From Diplosphaera chodatii (Eukaryota > Chlorophyta > Trebouxiophyceae > Prasiolales > Stichococcaceae), in NCBI GenBank assembly GCA_032358165.1, contig JAALGY010000012.1:2604001-2668000 (forward strand): 64,000 bases of DNA. The letters are read 5' to 3'. Of this stretch, positions 24,767 through 37,950 are shown in pieces (position 1 is the stretch's first letter; the number at the start of each line of letters is the position of its first letter). The notes below the pieces were generated by a model. It had not been told where the DNA came from. It was given only the letters and a program-made list of their open reading frames with translations, and ran no database searches. Position numbers and translations under genes: made by a program.

Positions 24767-27442
24767 ATGTCGAACAGGCTTGCGCTGGCAACCGCCGCCA
24801 GTCTGATGCTTGTGCTGCCAATGCTGCTGCTACGGACGGAACAACCGCTGAGGCTGTGTCAGGCGGTCGCTCAGCGCACCGCAAGGACGCCGCGCCTGCT
24901 GCAGGATGTGTTTGTGTGTGTCACCTTCGCATGGTGCGCGGTACAACCCCTACAATGTGGTCAGCCTTCCATCGCCGCTGATGCCAATGCACCGCAGCTG
25001 TTGATCAGCCTGATGACCGGTTGGTGCCCCTTTCTGCAGGAACCCTCAGAAGATTGTGTACCTGAAGCAGGTGTACCTCTGGATAGAAGCAGCCATCATC
25101 TGAGCAATGCTCTGCATACACACCGCAATGGGTGTACACAGCCCTTCCGAGCGTTTCCTGCTGTCTAGCTTACCATCCACGCAGACGTCGCCGTGCCTGC
25201 GTGCAGATCGCCATTCGCACGGCGGCGTATCCAACAAGCGTGGTCATGTGCGTCGTGAGCGACCACCCGGATCGGTTGCAAGAGCTGGTGGAGAGCTGGA
25301 ACATGCCCCATATCCGCGTGTGTGGCACGAACAACACGCTCCCTCAGGACGAGCAGTATGCGCTTTTGTGGGAGCATCGTCAGGTTTTGGAGAAGGCATA
25401 CCATGAGGGTGAGCTGCATTGCCACGACACAGGCACATGCGACTGTTGCAGAGGCCCCAGCACACCACTGGCTGTGATCTCTATCAACAGAAGGCTGACA
25501 CCAGCTGCATGGGACTGACAAGGCACTTCAAACTGCGCTTGATGGGACGAGCCACTGTGATGCTGCATGTCGTGTGCCCCACAGGACAACACACCATGTA
25601 TATGTACCTGGAGGACGACACAGACGTGACATGGGAGGCACTGGTGTCATGGGCAGCAGACACAGAGGCACGCCCGCCCTGCACATGCTGACGCCGACAA
25701 GCTCTGCCTGTCTCATAAGGGGCTGTCCGGCGGGGCCAGGGCGTGTTAAATATGTCCCTCCCGTGTGCTGAGGCCTGAGTGTGGCTTGCTTGGCACAGGT
25801 TCTGGAGCCACTGGGCTTTTCGCGACACTTCTTCCGAACCGAAGTCAGGAATGATGGCGGCTACACAGTGTTCCTGGACTTCTGGGAGCCGATCAACATC
25901 ACAACATGGAACAGGCAAAAACTCTCAGTAATTATGACGAATCATGCACGTCATCTTGAAAGATTGAACCTTCTGCACTTGCCCAAGCCCTTCTCAGCTG
26001 GCTGTGATTGTGGCCTGCAAGCTGCTATTTACTCAAGTGCAAGTCAGGTTGCTCAGGATACCCTCGGCTGGAGACAGTGCTTGACTGCTGACTGCAGGAC
26101 TGTGCACCTCAGCAACGAGCAGCTGCCAACAAAGCAGGCCTGCGGCGTTGCAAATGAGCAGGATCCTTACTGGCACTGGCGTGAGCAGCCGCGTGGCTGT
26201 GCGCACCGGCACTTCCTGCAGATGCCATCACCCTACGAAGGTGGGTGTCGTCACGTTGCAGATGGTAGCAGAGATGCTGCCATAGGTGCAGGCAGGGCAT
26301 GGCGTGAGGTCAGGAATCGCCCAGGGTGCACCGCAGGTTGCCATGCGATGCACTGGTCCCTCGTGAACTTCGCATAAGCTCCTCGTAGATCTGCATGATG
26401 AAGCGAGTCGAACAATGGGACACAATCTGATTTGCATCCACGATACCCGTGTGGGCTGTTGGCAGCTGCCCGCGGTCGCTGCAGGGCATTGGAGTGGAAC
26501 CCTGATTGCACGGCCGGAGGTCATGCACGATGCCGAAGACAGGCCACACATGTGAGCATGGTCTCCACCTACATACTCAGTGCAGCACTCCTTTTGTGCA
26601 GGCATGTGGACAGCAACTCCAGCGGAGCTGAAGCGCTTCATGGCATCGGACTGGTGGGGCAAGGCCGGCGCGCTGGCAGCAGACGTAGCGAGGGCAGACT
26701 ACCAAAACCGCATTCCAGACATCGCAGGCAACTGGTGAGCGGGTCGACCACGGCTGATTGTGCTGCGTGTCCTTCTGCTGTCGAGGTTGTTGCATGTGAA
26801 GTAAGAACGACAGGCAAGCCTTGGCAGCTGCTGGGTCCCTGAAGTAAGGCTAATTGAGGTGCACCAAGCGCAGCCGGAGGGCTGCACACTAATCACAGGA
26901 CAATGTTTGTGATCCAGGCCATGGGGTTATCCAGAGCGCACAACGGGCATGATTCAGCTGACTGACGTACCTGATGGCTTTTGGAGCCGTGGCCTGGTGC
27001 CCTACGACCCAGAGCTTAAGCAGCTGCTGCCAGTCGGCAAGGTAATTTGCATACTATCACCAGCAAGTTGAGAGGGCATCTGGTTCGCCGTGTACTTGTC
27101 GGAAACAAACAGCTGCTGGTAAACCCAGAGGGCAGTCCGGCTGCATGTGCTTTGAAGTGGACACCATACCACCCGACATCCTTCTGACTCATGCTCTTGC
27201 GCACGAGGTTGCACATCAGCTCACCAGTCGCTTACGGAATTCCAGCGGTTCCGTGGCATGCAGTGATCATGTCAGGAATGCTGAGCTGATGCCATGCGTC
27301 TGACGGAATATGTCAGACCCTTCTACTCTTCCTGCAGATTGGCCATGAACGCAACGGCTACCGCACCGACGGTGGCATTGCACTGGACGTGCGGCACTTC
27401 TTCCAGCCGGATGGCAGAGATCTACCGTTCCTGCTGGTGTGA
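24767..27442 (+). CDS. Golgi glycosyltransferase-like protein with YLEDDT motif
   Basis: Exons: 24767-24933, 25040-25070, 25207-25408, 25585-25667, 25799-25927, ~26189-26240, 26602-26734, 26918-27041, 27338-27442; about 341 residues. It begins with a signal anchor (LATAASLMLVLPMLLL). SVVMCVVSDHPDRLQELVESW then starts a GT-A-like strand, and MYLEDDTDVTWEALVSW (acidic triad at residues 143-145) is the likely donor/metal site. LEPLGFSRHFFRTEV, LQMPSPYEGMWTATPAEL, DWWGKAGAL, GFWSRGLVPYDPEL and a terminal IGHERNGYR follow. This order recurs in uncharacterised algal glycosyltransferase-like proteins. Exon 4 to 5 requires a GC-AG intron. The start of exon 6 is ambiguous, since the frame is open back into exon 5. 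Confidence 0.65.
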
Positions 27443-27715
27443 TGGTGTCAGATGAAGTACAGGCAGCTACATCAAGCAGGACGTTGCGCAAGCTCCTGCC
27501 TCACCAAAACAAAGGTTTAGTCCGCAGAGCCGAATCCTGAGCATTGCCATGACAGACATGCGAAGCAGTTCATCAGTGCCAATCGCGCCTCACACGCATG
27601 TGGTCTTTCAGCCAGTACAAAATGAACTCGCAGGCCCTCCATTCGGACATGTGACTTGCTGCTTCTGATTTGCCACTTCAGTCAGATAGAGTGGTTTGCA
27701 TCCTCTGCGTACATT

Positions 27716-30358
27716 TCACGGCCAGTAATGTATGCGCAGCCCCTTCTTGCGGAACCTCTGAACTGCATTTAGGACGTCTGGCAACTTGCGCTGAAGGCCC
27801 GCTCCAAACCATTGTCTCATTTCGGGGTTGTCGAAGTGAATTTCTGTGTAAGACGATGTGACAGAACACGCCTCAGTAAAGTGGCTGGTGTGCACCTTGG
27901 TGGTGATGACCTTGATGAAGTCATTTGCGCATGCATGTGAAGGCATCCAAATATACAGCCTGTAGGGTGGCAAGCACATCTTGGCAAACAGGACTCACCC
28001 GTAAAGAACTCTGCAATCATGCTGATGACCGAGTCGTCAAGCTGTTGCAGCAAAGCCTGCTCGATGGGCTCGTTGTCAATGTCCTGCAAAGGGCAAAACA
28101 CCGACAGTGGCTACCTTGACTCTGCACGACATGCATTGTTCACCTGCGAGGCGTCCATTTCATGTGCAGTGGCCATCCGGCTGCAGAGGACACTCTGTGG
28201 GGTTGCCTCTGACATACCAGCTTGAATGCGACATAGTCTCCAGGCCTGTAGATACGCCGCAGGATGTTCAAGGGGTTGCGTGGGTCGTCTGGCTCCACTG
28301 AACAGGGCAGGTTCCTACATATGGTAGGCAGCAGTCACAGCGACTGATGCATCTGGTCGTGTGGAAATATGTGATCATAGTTGAGTGTGTGCAACCTGAC
28401 ATCTTACAGAACAGCAACATCGACGTCGGCACGTGTGATGAAGCGTCATACCAGAAGTGCATCTTCTCGCTGAGGTGCGGTGGCCACTCGTTCCAATAAT
28501 CCGCAGCTGCACAGCACAGGTCAGGAGAGTATTGCTTGACTGCGACTTGCTGGGACGAGCCTCAATGATGGGGGACACTTGACGCATGGCTGACCTCGTT
28601 GCCATACCTGATATTGGCGTCACCTCCCAGCCTGCACTTGCAGAGGGTCGATTAGCCGGCAAGCCCTCATGTTGCAGTCACCACTAGAGAGCACGACAGA
28701 CCGTATGCAACAGCAATGCAGATGTGTAGCAGCCGCCTGGCATTGTGCAGCCTCACCGAAGATCTCATCAAAGTCAATGCCCCTCGCCCCATACACACCC
28801 ATGAACCAGGGCAGGCTGCCGCTGATGAAGCGCCCTGTCCCCAAGTCTGCGCAAGCAGGGCAGCTGCGGGCTGACAATATGGTGCAGGCATGCAGTCAGG
28901 CCTGCTGAGAGGTGGGGCAATGTGTGTCTGAGCCTCCTGCGGGCCTCGGATCTTGAGCAAGCAGGAGTGCGGACAACTCTGCGCACCGAAGAGGTACTTT
29001 CGACCCGGGTACAAGGTGGCAACGGCCGCCGCAGGCAGCGGCTGCACGATCATGTATCTGCAGCACGTAAACAGATGCGTCAAGGTTTGATCACAGCAGG
29101 CTGGACATGCAGAGGTAGGAGTCAAGGCACCGGGAAGTCCTCACCCTCTGTTCTCCAGGGTGTAGTGCTCCGGTGGCAGTGTATTTACACAGTCCACATC
29201 TGGATGCCTGGCGCACCACGCCTGAAACGCTGCCTGCAACGGACCGATGCTACACTTGATTACCTTCTGTGCAGCCAAAGCAAAGAACATGACTGGGAGG
29301 GTTGCAGCAGGTCGCACAGTCTACCACTGATACTGGCACTGGGCACTGCTGCTGCAGCACGTGTTGGGTGCCACACAGTGTAGTCTCCAGGCAGCTCAGA
29401 CTCTTTACCCTGAAGACGGGGGCGTCATGTGCGCTATCCACATATTGGGGCCGGTCGGGTCGCTGGCAATGCGGACCGCCAGTAGGGTGCCGCAGCAGGC
29501 CCACCAGCGGCTCGATGGGCGTGAGAACCTGAGAGAGACGATACGCATGCGTGATGCTTTGCTCTGGTAAGCCGAGCAGCCGTGAGTGCAGCAAGCAAGG
29601 CGCGGTGTCGTGGGTACCGCTCTCTTGACCATGGTGTCACGCTGCAATGCCAGGAGTGCCGCAGCCAGTCGCACCTCCTTGCCACTGCAGCTGTCCCGGT
29701 AACGGAAGTGTGAGAACACCTGCGATACACTCCTCAATTGTGCGTGTGTGCCATGCGGAGGGATGTGCTTGGTCAGGAGGGGTACTAAGCTGTCAGAGGT
29801 GCTGTTTCCAGCCTGCAGACCATGGCGGCACCGCGCAACAAAGACATGTAAATGAGTCAGTCAGTCTGGTAAGGAAAGCCTTCACCTTGGTATTCTGCAT
29901 GGCAGGCAGTGTTGCCGCGGCGCTAGCTGAGAAAGTTGCGTTCATGGGCTCCATCCAAGCGTCCACGAGATCTTTCTGCGCGAGCATTGTCGTGCATGCA
30001 TGCTGCTGATACTCCTCGGCATTGGTGCGCCACTCCTCCTCCCAATCGCTGGGCTGATAGCCCAGGAACGTCAGGCTGCACTGGCGCTTGTGGCAGTTGC
30101 CCACACATGGTAGCATCACCCGCCGCAGGCTCCCTTCCACGCTGCCTGCAATGAACACGATCGTTATGCTCGCGTGGACAGTGTGTACGGCGTCACACAT
30201 GATGCAGCACACAGCAGCACGTACTTGTGCCATTGATGCGGATCACCTCCAGAGCCGATTCCGCCGCTTAGCCCGACCAGCAGCGCGACGGCTGCCAATG
30301 CAAGCGCCACGCCACAGGCCACTCGACGGGTTCCCCTCTGCCCCGGAACGGCTGTCAT
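27716..30358 (-). CDS. FkbM-like (KLDID-motif) type II membrane protein
   Basis: Eleven exons close in phase to 411 residues: 30358-30247, 30145-29886, 29719-29618, 29528-29409, 29221-29145, 29057-28987, 28846-28757, 28506-28396, 28297-28218, 28083-27999, 27843-27716. A signal anchor lies at residues 12-32 (RVACGVALALAAVALLVGL). The body has TPIEPLVGLLRHP, RKYLFDLGTGRF (glycine-rich, like a SAM-binding motif I), LPWFMGVYGARGIDFDEIF, NPLNILRRIYRPGDYVAFKL followed by DIDNEPIEQALL, and a terminal FRKKGLRIHYWP. The VAFKLDIDN.PIE block recalls the lKxDxEGxE motif of FkbM methyltransferases. Methyltransferase activity is inferred only; this looks like a family widespread in algae but uncharacterised. 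Confidence 0.7.
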
Positions 30359-30452
30359 CTTAGTGCCACCGCGCAAGTGAGTGGCAGGCGCCCCACCGGT
30401 CAGCAAAGGTCGCCCGAGCATGGCGGCCGTATGCCTGCCAGCGATGCAATGT

Positions 30453-30593
30453 TCATGGTGTGATGGTAAAGATCACGCCGTCGCGGTGAGGCCACACCTG
30501 CCAGTGGCCATCTGCAACTAGCATGAATCCACATGCGTGGTCCACTCGTAAATCCCGTACCATCCACCACTGTCGAATATCTGCGATGACCTC
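30453..30593 (-). CDS. Orphan C-terminal exon of unknown gene
   Basis: A 46-codon minus-strand frame ending in TGA at 30453 reads IADIRQWWMVRDLRVDHACG and WQVWPHRDGVIFTITP. Its composition (many Trp, Arg, Asp and hydrophobic positions) is unlike shadow frames and suggests a real terminal exon. It ends 95 bp upstream of the start codon of the FkbM-like gene on the same strand. Upstream exons could lie in 30.6-32.5 kb, but none could be connected. The family is not recognised. Confidence 0.35.
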   Translation of the reverse strand, partial: EVIADIRQWWMVRDLRVDHACGFMLVADGHWQVWPHRDGVIFTITP

Positions 30594-32929
30594 GCAGCGA
30601 GGTACGAGGCCTGACGGAAGACCATGCAGGATGATCCGCGATCCACAGGCGTGGCATGCGCTTCAACGCTCGCAAGGCGAGCAACGGAGCAGCCAAGACT
30701 GTGGCGCAGCCAGCACTGCTTTGCGTTGCTCCAGATGCCAGAGCATCTCGCCCATCTTTGCTTGATGGCGCCTTTGGCTTGGCCTCATAAGGCCTGCTCA
30801 ATGCTGTGATTGCTGCCGTACACGAAGTCGCGGGCCTCAACACTGGCCTAGCATGAGATGCTACACGCCTTCTGCGCCATGCATTTGTGCTGGGTCGTTC
30901 CACCCCGCCTGTAGCAGGGTTGCCGTTTGGAATACCTGCAGGCGTCAGAATCGTGAGCCAGCAACTGGTCAATGGCGCGCTGCTGTGCTGCGTTGACTCC
31001 AGCTGAGGCTGCCGCGGCATGTGCAATTTATGAGGCGCAAGCATTGGGGGCGTCTGCGTTCCCCTTTGGATCAAGCATTGTAATGGTGGCCCATGCACCG
31101 GGTACTGCTGTCTGTCTGCAACCGGCTTGCGCTGGACAGGTCCAGGGTGGTACGGCGGCAGTGATGCTGCAGGTGACATGACAATCGCGGTGGTGCTGCT
31201 GTGCAAAACCGCCTCCACCAAGCCGTTCTTGAGCGACCACGTATGCGACCGCGTCATTCACAATCTCGTGGCCCCCTGTGTACAAATCCACTCCCGAGCA
31301 GCGATCAGCTCAGACGTGCCGCTGCCAACCCCATGGTGTGCCCTTCAAAATGCAGGTGATGCCAAGCACAGTGGCTGGCATCATGCGCTGGCCAGCTTGC
31401 GGCACCTTATGACCTCCGCAACCCTTGCGTTTGAATGGTTGCTCTCTGTTGAGCCGCTCATACACAGCCACTTACTTCCTATACCATGCCCGTGGACATG
31501 GCCCAGCCCGCCGGGGGTGCGCATGGGCTATGCCTCTGAAATGACACTGCTGTACATTGTATGCTCGTCAGCAGCCTCATGTGGTGGTTGTAGACCCTCG
31601 AGCTACACCTCCTGCTCCGGCTAGGGCACCTACGTGCATGAAGTTGGTGTGCACCAAGCGAGGGAGATTGCATGCTGATGTTGCCTGTGTTGCCGACCCG
31701 GCAAGAATTGCTTGACACTGCGCCCGTCCCCTGCTGCTGAGTCCTTGCAAGATTCTGTTGCCTGCCCGTCCACCCTTCATGGCGCTCCATCTTCTTGCCT
31801 AATTCAACGATTGACACACGCCCGCTGTCAAACCGCCCCCTGGGATGGTCAAGCGATCTGCAGGACATCACTGCCGTGTCATTCACAGGACTTCAGCCAG
31901 GCCGTTAAGTGGTGCAGGCCTGATGCGACGTTCTTCCGATGTTCCACTGTGCCCATCGGCGGCAGTGTTGTCATGTGGGTGGCTGCAAGAGTGTTGCGAG
32001 CGCTCGGTTAGCTGATGGCCCAATTTCGCGCCGCGGCATGACAACATCCATGGAGCATCATGTGGCTGGTGCGTCCCGTGCAGCAGGAGCTGTCAAGGCG
32101 CCGCAGACTGCATCATGTTGCTTGCACACATGTCGCAGCGCGTCTGGCTGCATCTCCAGGAGGCATGGATAGCGTTACACTCTCAAATGTACTGTCGATC
32201 TCCACCGTGATTGATTGACTGCAACATGGGCCGTGAGTGGTGCTCCGTGGTTCTGCAGCACAGCAACCTCGGGTGCATCAGCCTTGCAACGGGGAGCAGG
32301 CCAACCGCAGGCACTTTCCATGTCGGTGCTGCCGCTGCTTTGCATTCGCGGCTACACCGGAGATGAGCGGTGTCGATGAGCGGTGCAAGTGCCCTAGTGC
32401 CGTCAATAGCACGATCACATTTGCTTTCAATTGAGAGTCCGCTGTCGCTCCCACTGGGGACTGGCCAGCTGCAGCCAACAGTTCGAAACCTTCCGAGTTT
32501 GCAAGCCGCAATCTTCGTACAAGCTGCGGCCCGGACTGTCACCAAGCATTGCAGTGGTTGGGTGGGGTGTGGCTTTCACGGTGTAGCAGGCGGATGCTTT
32601 GACAGGCCAATGTCCAGTTCCTGCTCCATCCAAGCATGCTTAGAGTAGGGGCCACGCAGTGATCATCACCAGGGTCACTGCTCAACACACATCACTGCAG
32701 GATTGTCTCACAGCTGGTGAGGGACGCTGCTTGCAAGGCTGCCGGATGCCAGCATCGCTAGATCGTGCCACCCTGTCATGGACACGGTGAGCCGATTGGG
32801 CAGGCCATTCACTGTTTTCAGGCGCCCATGAGACTGCCACTGCACCGGTCACATTACCTTAGCAAGCCTCGATCCCGCACAAACCTCTGAAGATGTGCAG
32901 TCGTTGACGCTGGGCTTCCACACGTGCAG
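30594..32929. other. Unresolved stretch upstream of GCP3
   Basis: About 2.3 kb without a secure exon. It should contain the missing N-terminal exons of GCP3 on the plus strand (family members have 150-250 residues before the first exon recognised here). It may also hold upstream exons of the orphan minus-strand exon at 30453. A long minus-strand frame at 31257-30400 is low-complexity and is judged a shadow. Confidence 0.35.
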
Positions 32930-35900
32930 ACACAAGAGCCTACGCTGGTCCGTGACGTGCTGTCGGCATGCCAGGGCATCAGCTCACACACAGTATCTTG
33001 CAGCCCAGATGCTGATGGGGACATTGCACTCAGCATCACCGACCGCCTGTCGCCGCCACAGCAGCAGCTGATTGCCAGACTCTGCGAGTTTGGATGGCTA
33101 TTTCGGTGGGTTGCAAGCCACAGATGCGGTTTTGATCAACGTTCTGTCTTTTCATAGAGGCAACACCATAACACTGCAGGCAGCACCGACCAGTGACTTG
33201 ATGGAAGTTGCAACTGCAGGAGAGCACAGCGGCAGTCCAGGGCAGTTGCCGGGACGGCACAGGACCAGGCTCCAGGTGCGCAGCAGCATCTATACTGCAT
33301 GCAGCTCGAAAGTCCACTCGACACAGCGCTCACCCCAGCAGCGGTCATCGCTTAGATGGCAGTGGCCGCCTGACCATGCTATGCGTGCAAAACATGTGTA
33401 ATAGTGCACTGCAGCAAAGGTTCACTTGCTCCCATATGTTGACCAGGCGGAGTTGTGCGACAGGCCTTCATGTGCTCAGTGCAAACACGGCTAGCAGAGC
33501 AGTACCAAATGCTGGCATTGCTTCAGGCGCAGCTGCAGAGCCAGCTGCCAGCGCCTGGTGAGAGCTGCAGTGCATGTGTGAGGGTTGTGTTGATAACATT
33601 CAGCGTGAGAACACCCAACCGTTCAGCCTGCGCATCTCAGTTCGGAATGCACATGTCCTGGTCGCTTACGTACACATGGCTGAAGGGCCATGTGACGCCA
33701 TCGTTGACAGCAGCCCAGTTCTTGACGCCATGGCTGCTCATGCATCGTGATACATCAGGCGAGCCACTCGCTGAGCCTGTCCTGAGCACGCAGGTAAAGG
33801 CAGTCAGAAGGTGATGCCGTACTTGACACTGAAGCGGCTGCAGCTGTGGCTGGACGCTCCCACGCAACAGCTGCGACAGCTGTGCCTGCTGCTCGATGCA
33901 ACTCGAGACCAACAGGTGTAGTCCTGACGTGCATCAGCCCATGCAGCAGCAGGTGCATGCAGTGACCAAGCGCTCCATCATCAGGCAGTTCCTTCTCATC
34001 AGTCAGTTCTGGGCCAATGTCTGCTCTTTTTGATGACCCAGATTCCGCCAACATCTGTGTTCTAGAGGTCCGACCATGGCCGCAATTCGCAGCAGCGCAT
34101 AGGGCTGTGTGCATATCGGTATGCAGCAGGCAGTGTCCATCCCTTCAGCGGCGCATGCACTGGTTTTCACTTGCTGCAGGGTGGGCGTCTGCTCACCACG
34201 CTGTACCTGCACACCCGACATGGAGCGCAGGCCGCTGGTGCTGTGGCAGAAGAGGTGCTGCTGCAGGTGCAATCGCAACCCTAACCTGCCAAATGCCTAT
34301 GCATGCAGCTGAGCCGCCTGCCTGCATCAACGGAGTTGGACAGTTCATCGACCGTTCCCAACCCTGCAATGCATTCGGGACTTGGTTCGCCAGCACTGAC
34401 TGGTCCGTCCCAAAGCTTGATTGTATAGCTGCTTGTTGCACATGATGCTCTTCTGACACCATTGTCGTTGTGTGGTTCCCTATGTGCATCACCGCGAGGC
34501 TGGCTGTTCGCAGGCGGCAGAGCCACTGCTGGCAGCTGTATGGCGGTGGCTGACGGCGGGGCAGCTGCCCGATCGAGCTGCTGACGACTTCTTCATCGAA
34601 GAAGCTCAAGGTGCGCAGCGTAGAGCTGTACTGAGAGGAGCTGTGCAGCAGTTTTGCTCGGCCCCAGCCCTCGGAAGCTGCAGGGGTTGTGCTGGCAAGG
34701 CACCAGGGCGCTTTCTGTAGGCAATGTGGTTGTCAGCGCCGCTGTCACCCACACCACACGGTGCACTGCAGGCCGGAAGGCGCCAGCGGCAAACCTATGG
34801 CAGGAGCGCTACAGGGTGGAGGAGGCGCGCCTGCCGCACTTCATCACCCCTCCTTTGGCAGCCGACATCCTGCGCACAGGTGACCGGAACACCGGATGGC
34901 AGCGAGCCTGGCCCTGGCAGCTGCCGTGAAGCAGATATCATGTGTCTGGACGCTCACTCCTGCTGCCTGTACCCAATGGACCCCGCAATCTTGCCTGCAA
35001 TCGGCTCTCTTTGCAGTGCGGCTCACGCGGTCTACTTTGTGCACAACCATTGCGCAGATGTCCAGTCTGACCCAGGTGTGCTATTGGCTGAACTGCTGCA
35101 TAGTCCTGCAGGTAAGAGCGTGGTGTTCCTGCGGGAGTGCTGCAGCGATGCTGACTTCAAGACGGCAGCAGCTCGTGAGGAGCTGTGGCCAAGCGGTCAC
35201 CGGAGCTTTCTTGAGGTGCGCCTGCCATCTCATGGCAACAGCCTATGCAACCATGCACCGTAGCAGCTCGCATACACTTGCATGTCAATTAACGCCCCAC
35301 GCCAGATTACAAAGAGCAGCCTGGACGTCAGTATGTACAGAAGAGAGCTTGCCATCATACTGTGATGTAACAGCGCCCCCGAGGACATCTCCACAAGCTG
35401 CCCAGCCACTTGCAAGAGCTCGGTGCTGAGTCGCGCTCCAGGTGGTCGCTGCAGGGCGGTGCCCTGGGGGCGGCGGTGGCGAAGCTGTCGAGCAGCGTGG
35501 ACACGTACTTGCTGCTCGCAGTCATCGGTCGTGCCGGAGCGATGCGCCACTGCGCAGCGATGCGCCAGTACCTGTTGGCAGATGCTGGCGACTTCGTGGC
35601 AGCCCTGCTGGATGCCATAGGCCCAGAGCTCGATGGCAAGGTGAACCAGTCGGCCCCGTGCTGCAGCATCGTCGAATGATGACCCAGGCCAGCCGTGCTC
35701 CTGTCCAGGGTCTGCTTTTCGAGTAGGGATCGTAAAGGAAAAGTCACGTGCCACATGTGCAGCAAGGCACGACGTGTCACCAGTCATTTACAGCCATGAA
35801 ACTCGTGGGAATCTCGCCATGACAGCATGTCAGGTGGCAACTCCAGGTATGATATTGGTCCTCGCCTGCTGCAGGCAGCAGACACATCGGAGTATGCCCT

Positions 35901-37950
35901 GAATGGCGGGCTGGCGGCGGCTGTCTGCGGATCCAGCGCCCGGCATGAGTCGGCAGACGTCACTGACCGCCTGCGCGTGCGCCTGCACCGCGGCAGCAGC
36001 CTGGAAACAGGTGCTGCTGCCACAGGACCATGGTCCCCAACTTACCATACTGGAGGTAGTGCATCCAGGGCGCTGTGGGGTCCTGGATGCCAAAGCGCAC
36101 TGGCGGCGCTGGACTGAAAGGCAGATTCTGTGATCTGCGCTGTGCTGCAGGGTGGGAGCGATTCGGGCTGCTGTACGACTTGGACGAGCCGCTGGCCACG
36201 GCGCTGACGCCGCACGCGGCCACCGGCTACAAGCGCCTCTCGAGGTGCACAGCAAAGGGGCCCCTGGTGCAGGCGCCGCCACAGGCCGTGGTCCTTGATC
36301 CTACCATGCTCACCACCGAGCATGTGCAGCCCGCCACTTGCTGCACCTTTTGGGGCACTTTGTGGGGTCGTCCAGCTGTCCTCCTGGGATGTTGTAGCCT
36401 GCAGTGCGTCAGCATGCAGATCTGCATGAGCACATCATCATGCTGCACTCGTGCACATGCTCGTAAGCATGGGCGCAGACCATCCTGTGAACGGCATGGT
36501 AAAGTGTGCACAGGCACGAGGTGCAATGTGCATCACCAATGTGCATCTCATGGATGCTCTCTGAAGATGCTTTATGCCTGAACGCCTGCAGGTTCGTGTG
36601 GGCGCTGGCACGTGCGCAGCATGCGCTCCAGGGTGGCTGGCAGGCCCTGGGGCGCACGCAGCGGCACCTGTCCCTGGCGGCCACCCTGCAGCGGCGTCTG
36701 GGTGCGTCTCGCATCCAGCGAACCTGCTCACACGCGACTCACCCAGGTTCTCCACAGCGCCACCCCCACGATTCGGACGCCCCACCCCTCACACATGTGT
36801 AAATGTTGGTCCAGGGCTGGACGACTGCCCGCCGCTGGAGCCGGCAGCTGCAGCGCTGCGCATGCTGCACTCCTCCCGTGCCGCCATGGCCACATTCTGC
36901 ACAGCTCTTCAGGTCGAGCCTGATAGCCATGGTCATGACGAGCTCCCTGGCCCCTGAATCTGCTGAGTTTGAGTATGTGTTTCCGGTAGTGCTGTTTGGG
37001 TCACTGCAACGATGCAGGTCTCTGAACTCCTGCAGGCCTTTGTACACATGGAGGTTCTCCCGAGTGCATGGTCAAGGTTCGAAACCCGTGCAGCAGCAGC
37101 AGGTGATTGCACTTCACTTTCCAGTCGTGTGTATTACCTTTCATGCTGAGCAGCGTTTTGTATATTTGCTGTTGCAGCGGACTTCCTTCAGATGGCCCGG
37201 CCCCGTCTTGCTTATGAACCCGTGTCAATACGGTCAAGAATGACGTAGATGCCCATCTCTCTGTGCTGCAGGCTGCCTGGACGATTGGATAGCGGCTCAC
37301 GAGGCCTATGTCGACAGCATGCAAGGGCGCTTGCTGCTGGCGCCGCCAGCGGAACCCCTGGTGTGCAACGGCTGTGGGACTGCACCCCAGCAGTGCTGCC
37401 AGACACATCACAATGGTGCCAACTCAATTCAAATCTCTCACTCATCAACACATGCGGGGTTTGTGCGGACAGGCCAGAGGCCACAGCCAGGCGGCGGTGC
37501 AGGCGTCACTACAGGGCGCCCTGGCGGACGCCGCCGAGGTGGCGCACCTCTGTCGCGTGCTGGAGGCCGAGGCGGCCGCTGCTGCCAGGGGGCTTGCGGC
37601 CGCAGCCAAGCGTGCAGCCCGGCGGCAGCGCGCCGGCCAGTGGGCCGTCACAGAGGAAGACGCCGACATCGCAGGTGACCACAGGCACCAGCCGCCTTCA
37701 GAGCAGCCCAGAGGGTGTTGCCATCCAGGGGTCGTTCACATGTGTGCACCACATGTCGATGTCGTGCACTGCAGGGCTGGAGCTGGGCCGCACGCAGGGA
37801 CTGCAGGAGGCTGCCGCCTCCGCGTCAGCGCGATTTGCTGAGGGGAGGGCCACCGTTGCGGCGGCCTTCAATGCGCAGGTGCATGACGTGATGTCTGCTG
37901 CCGCAGCCCCACACGCAGTGCTGGCACATGGGTGGGGTGCTGGAGGGTGA
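32930..37950 (+). CDS. TUBGCP3: Gamma-tubulin complex component 3 (GCP3/Spc98), 5' end not found
   Basis: Seventeen exons in closed phase encode 678 residues: 32930-33105, 33220-33275, 33447-33557, 33794-33915, 34180-34266, 34514-34610, 34772-34879, 35112-35215, 35455-35640, 35875-36010, 36151-36244, 36592-36701, 36815-36912, 37018-37102, 37272-37360, 37473-37674, 37775-37950. GCP3-specific landmarks are LVRDVLSACQGIS, LSPPQQQLIARLCEFGWLFR, VVRQAFMCSVQTRLAEQY, YLTLKRLQLWLD, LWQERYRVEEARLPHF, MRQYLLADAGDFVAALLDAI, LIAAHEAYVDS-like DDWIAAHEAYVDSM and RRQRAGQWAVTEED. With GCP2 and gamma-tubulin it forms the gamma-tubulin small complex that nucleates microtubules. The final RFLxFRLDFN element of animal and plant GCP3 is missing and the protein stops shortly before it. 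The first exon may instead begin at 32901. Confidence 0.9.

Noticed and set aside
30400..31257. 285-codon minus-strand open frame
   Set aside because: Low-complexity Pro/Ser/Ala/Arg composition with no motif; a better coding frame overlaps its end at 30453-30593.
37072..37090. tRNA-like T-loop (ggttcgaaacc)
   Set aside because: It is inside a coding exon of GCP3 (SRFETR) and has no surrounding cloverleaf.
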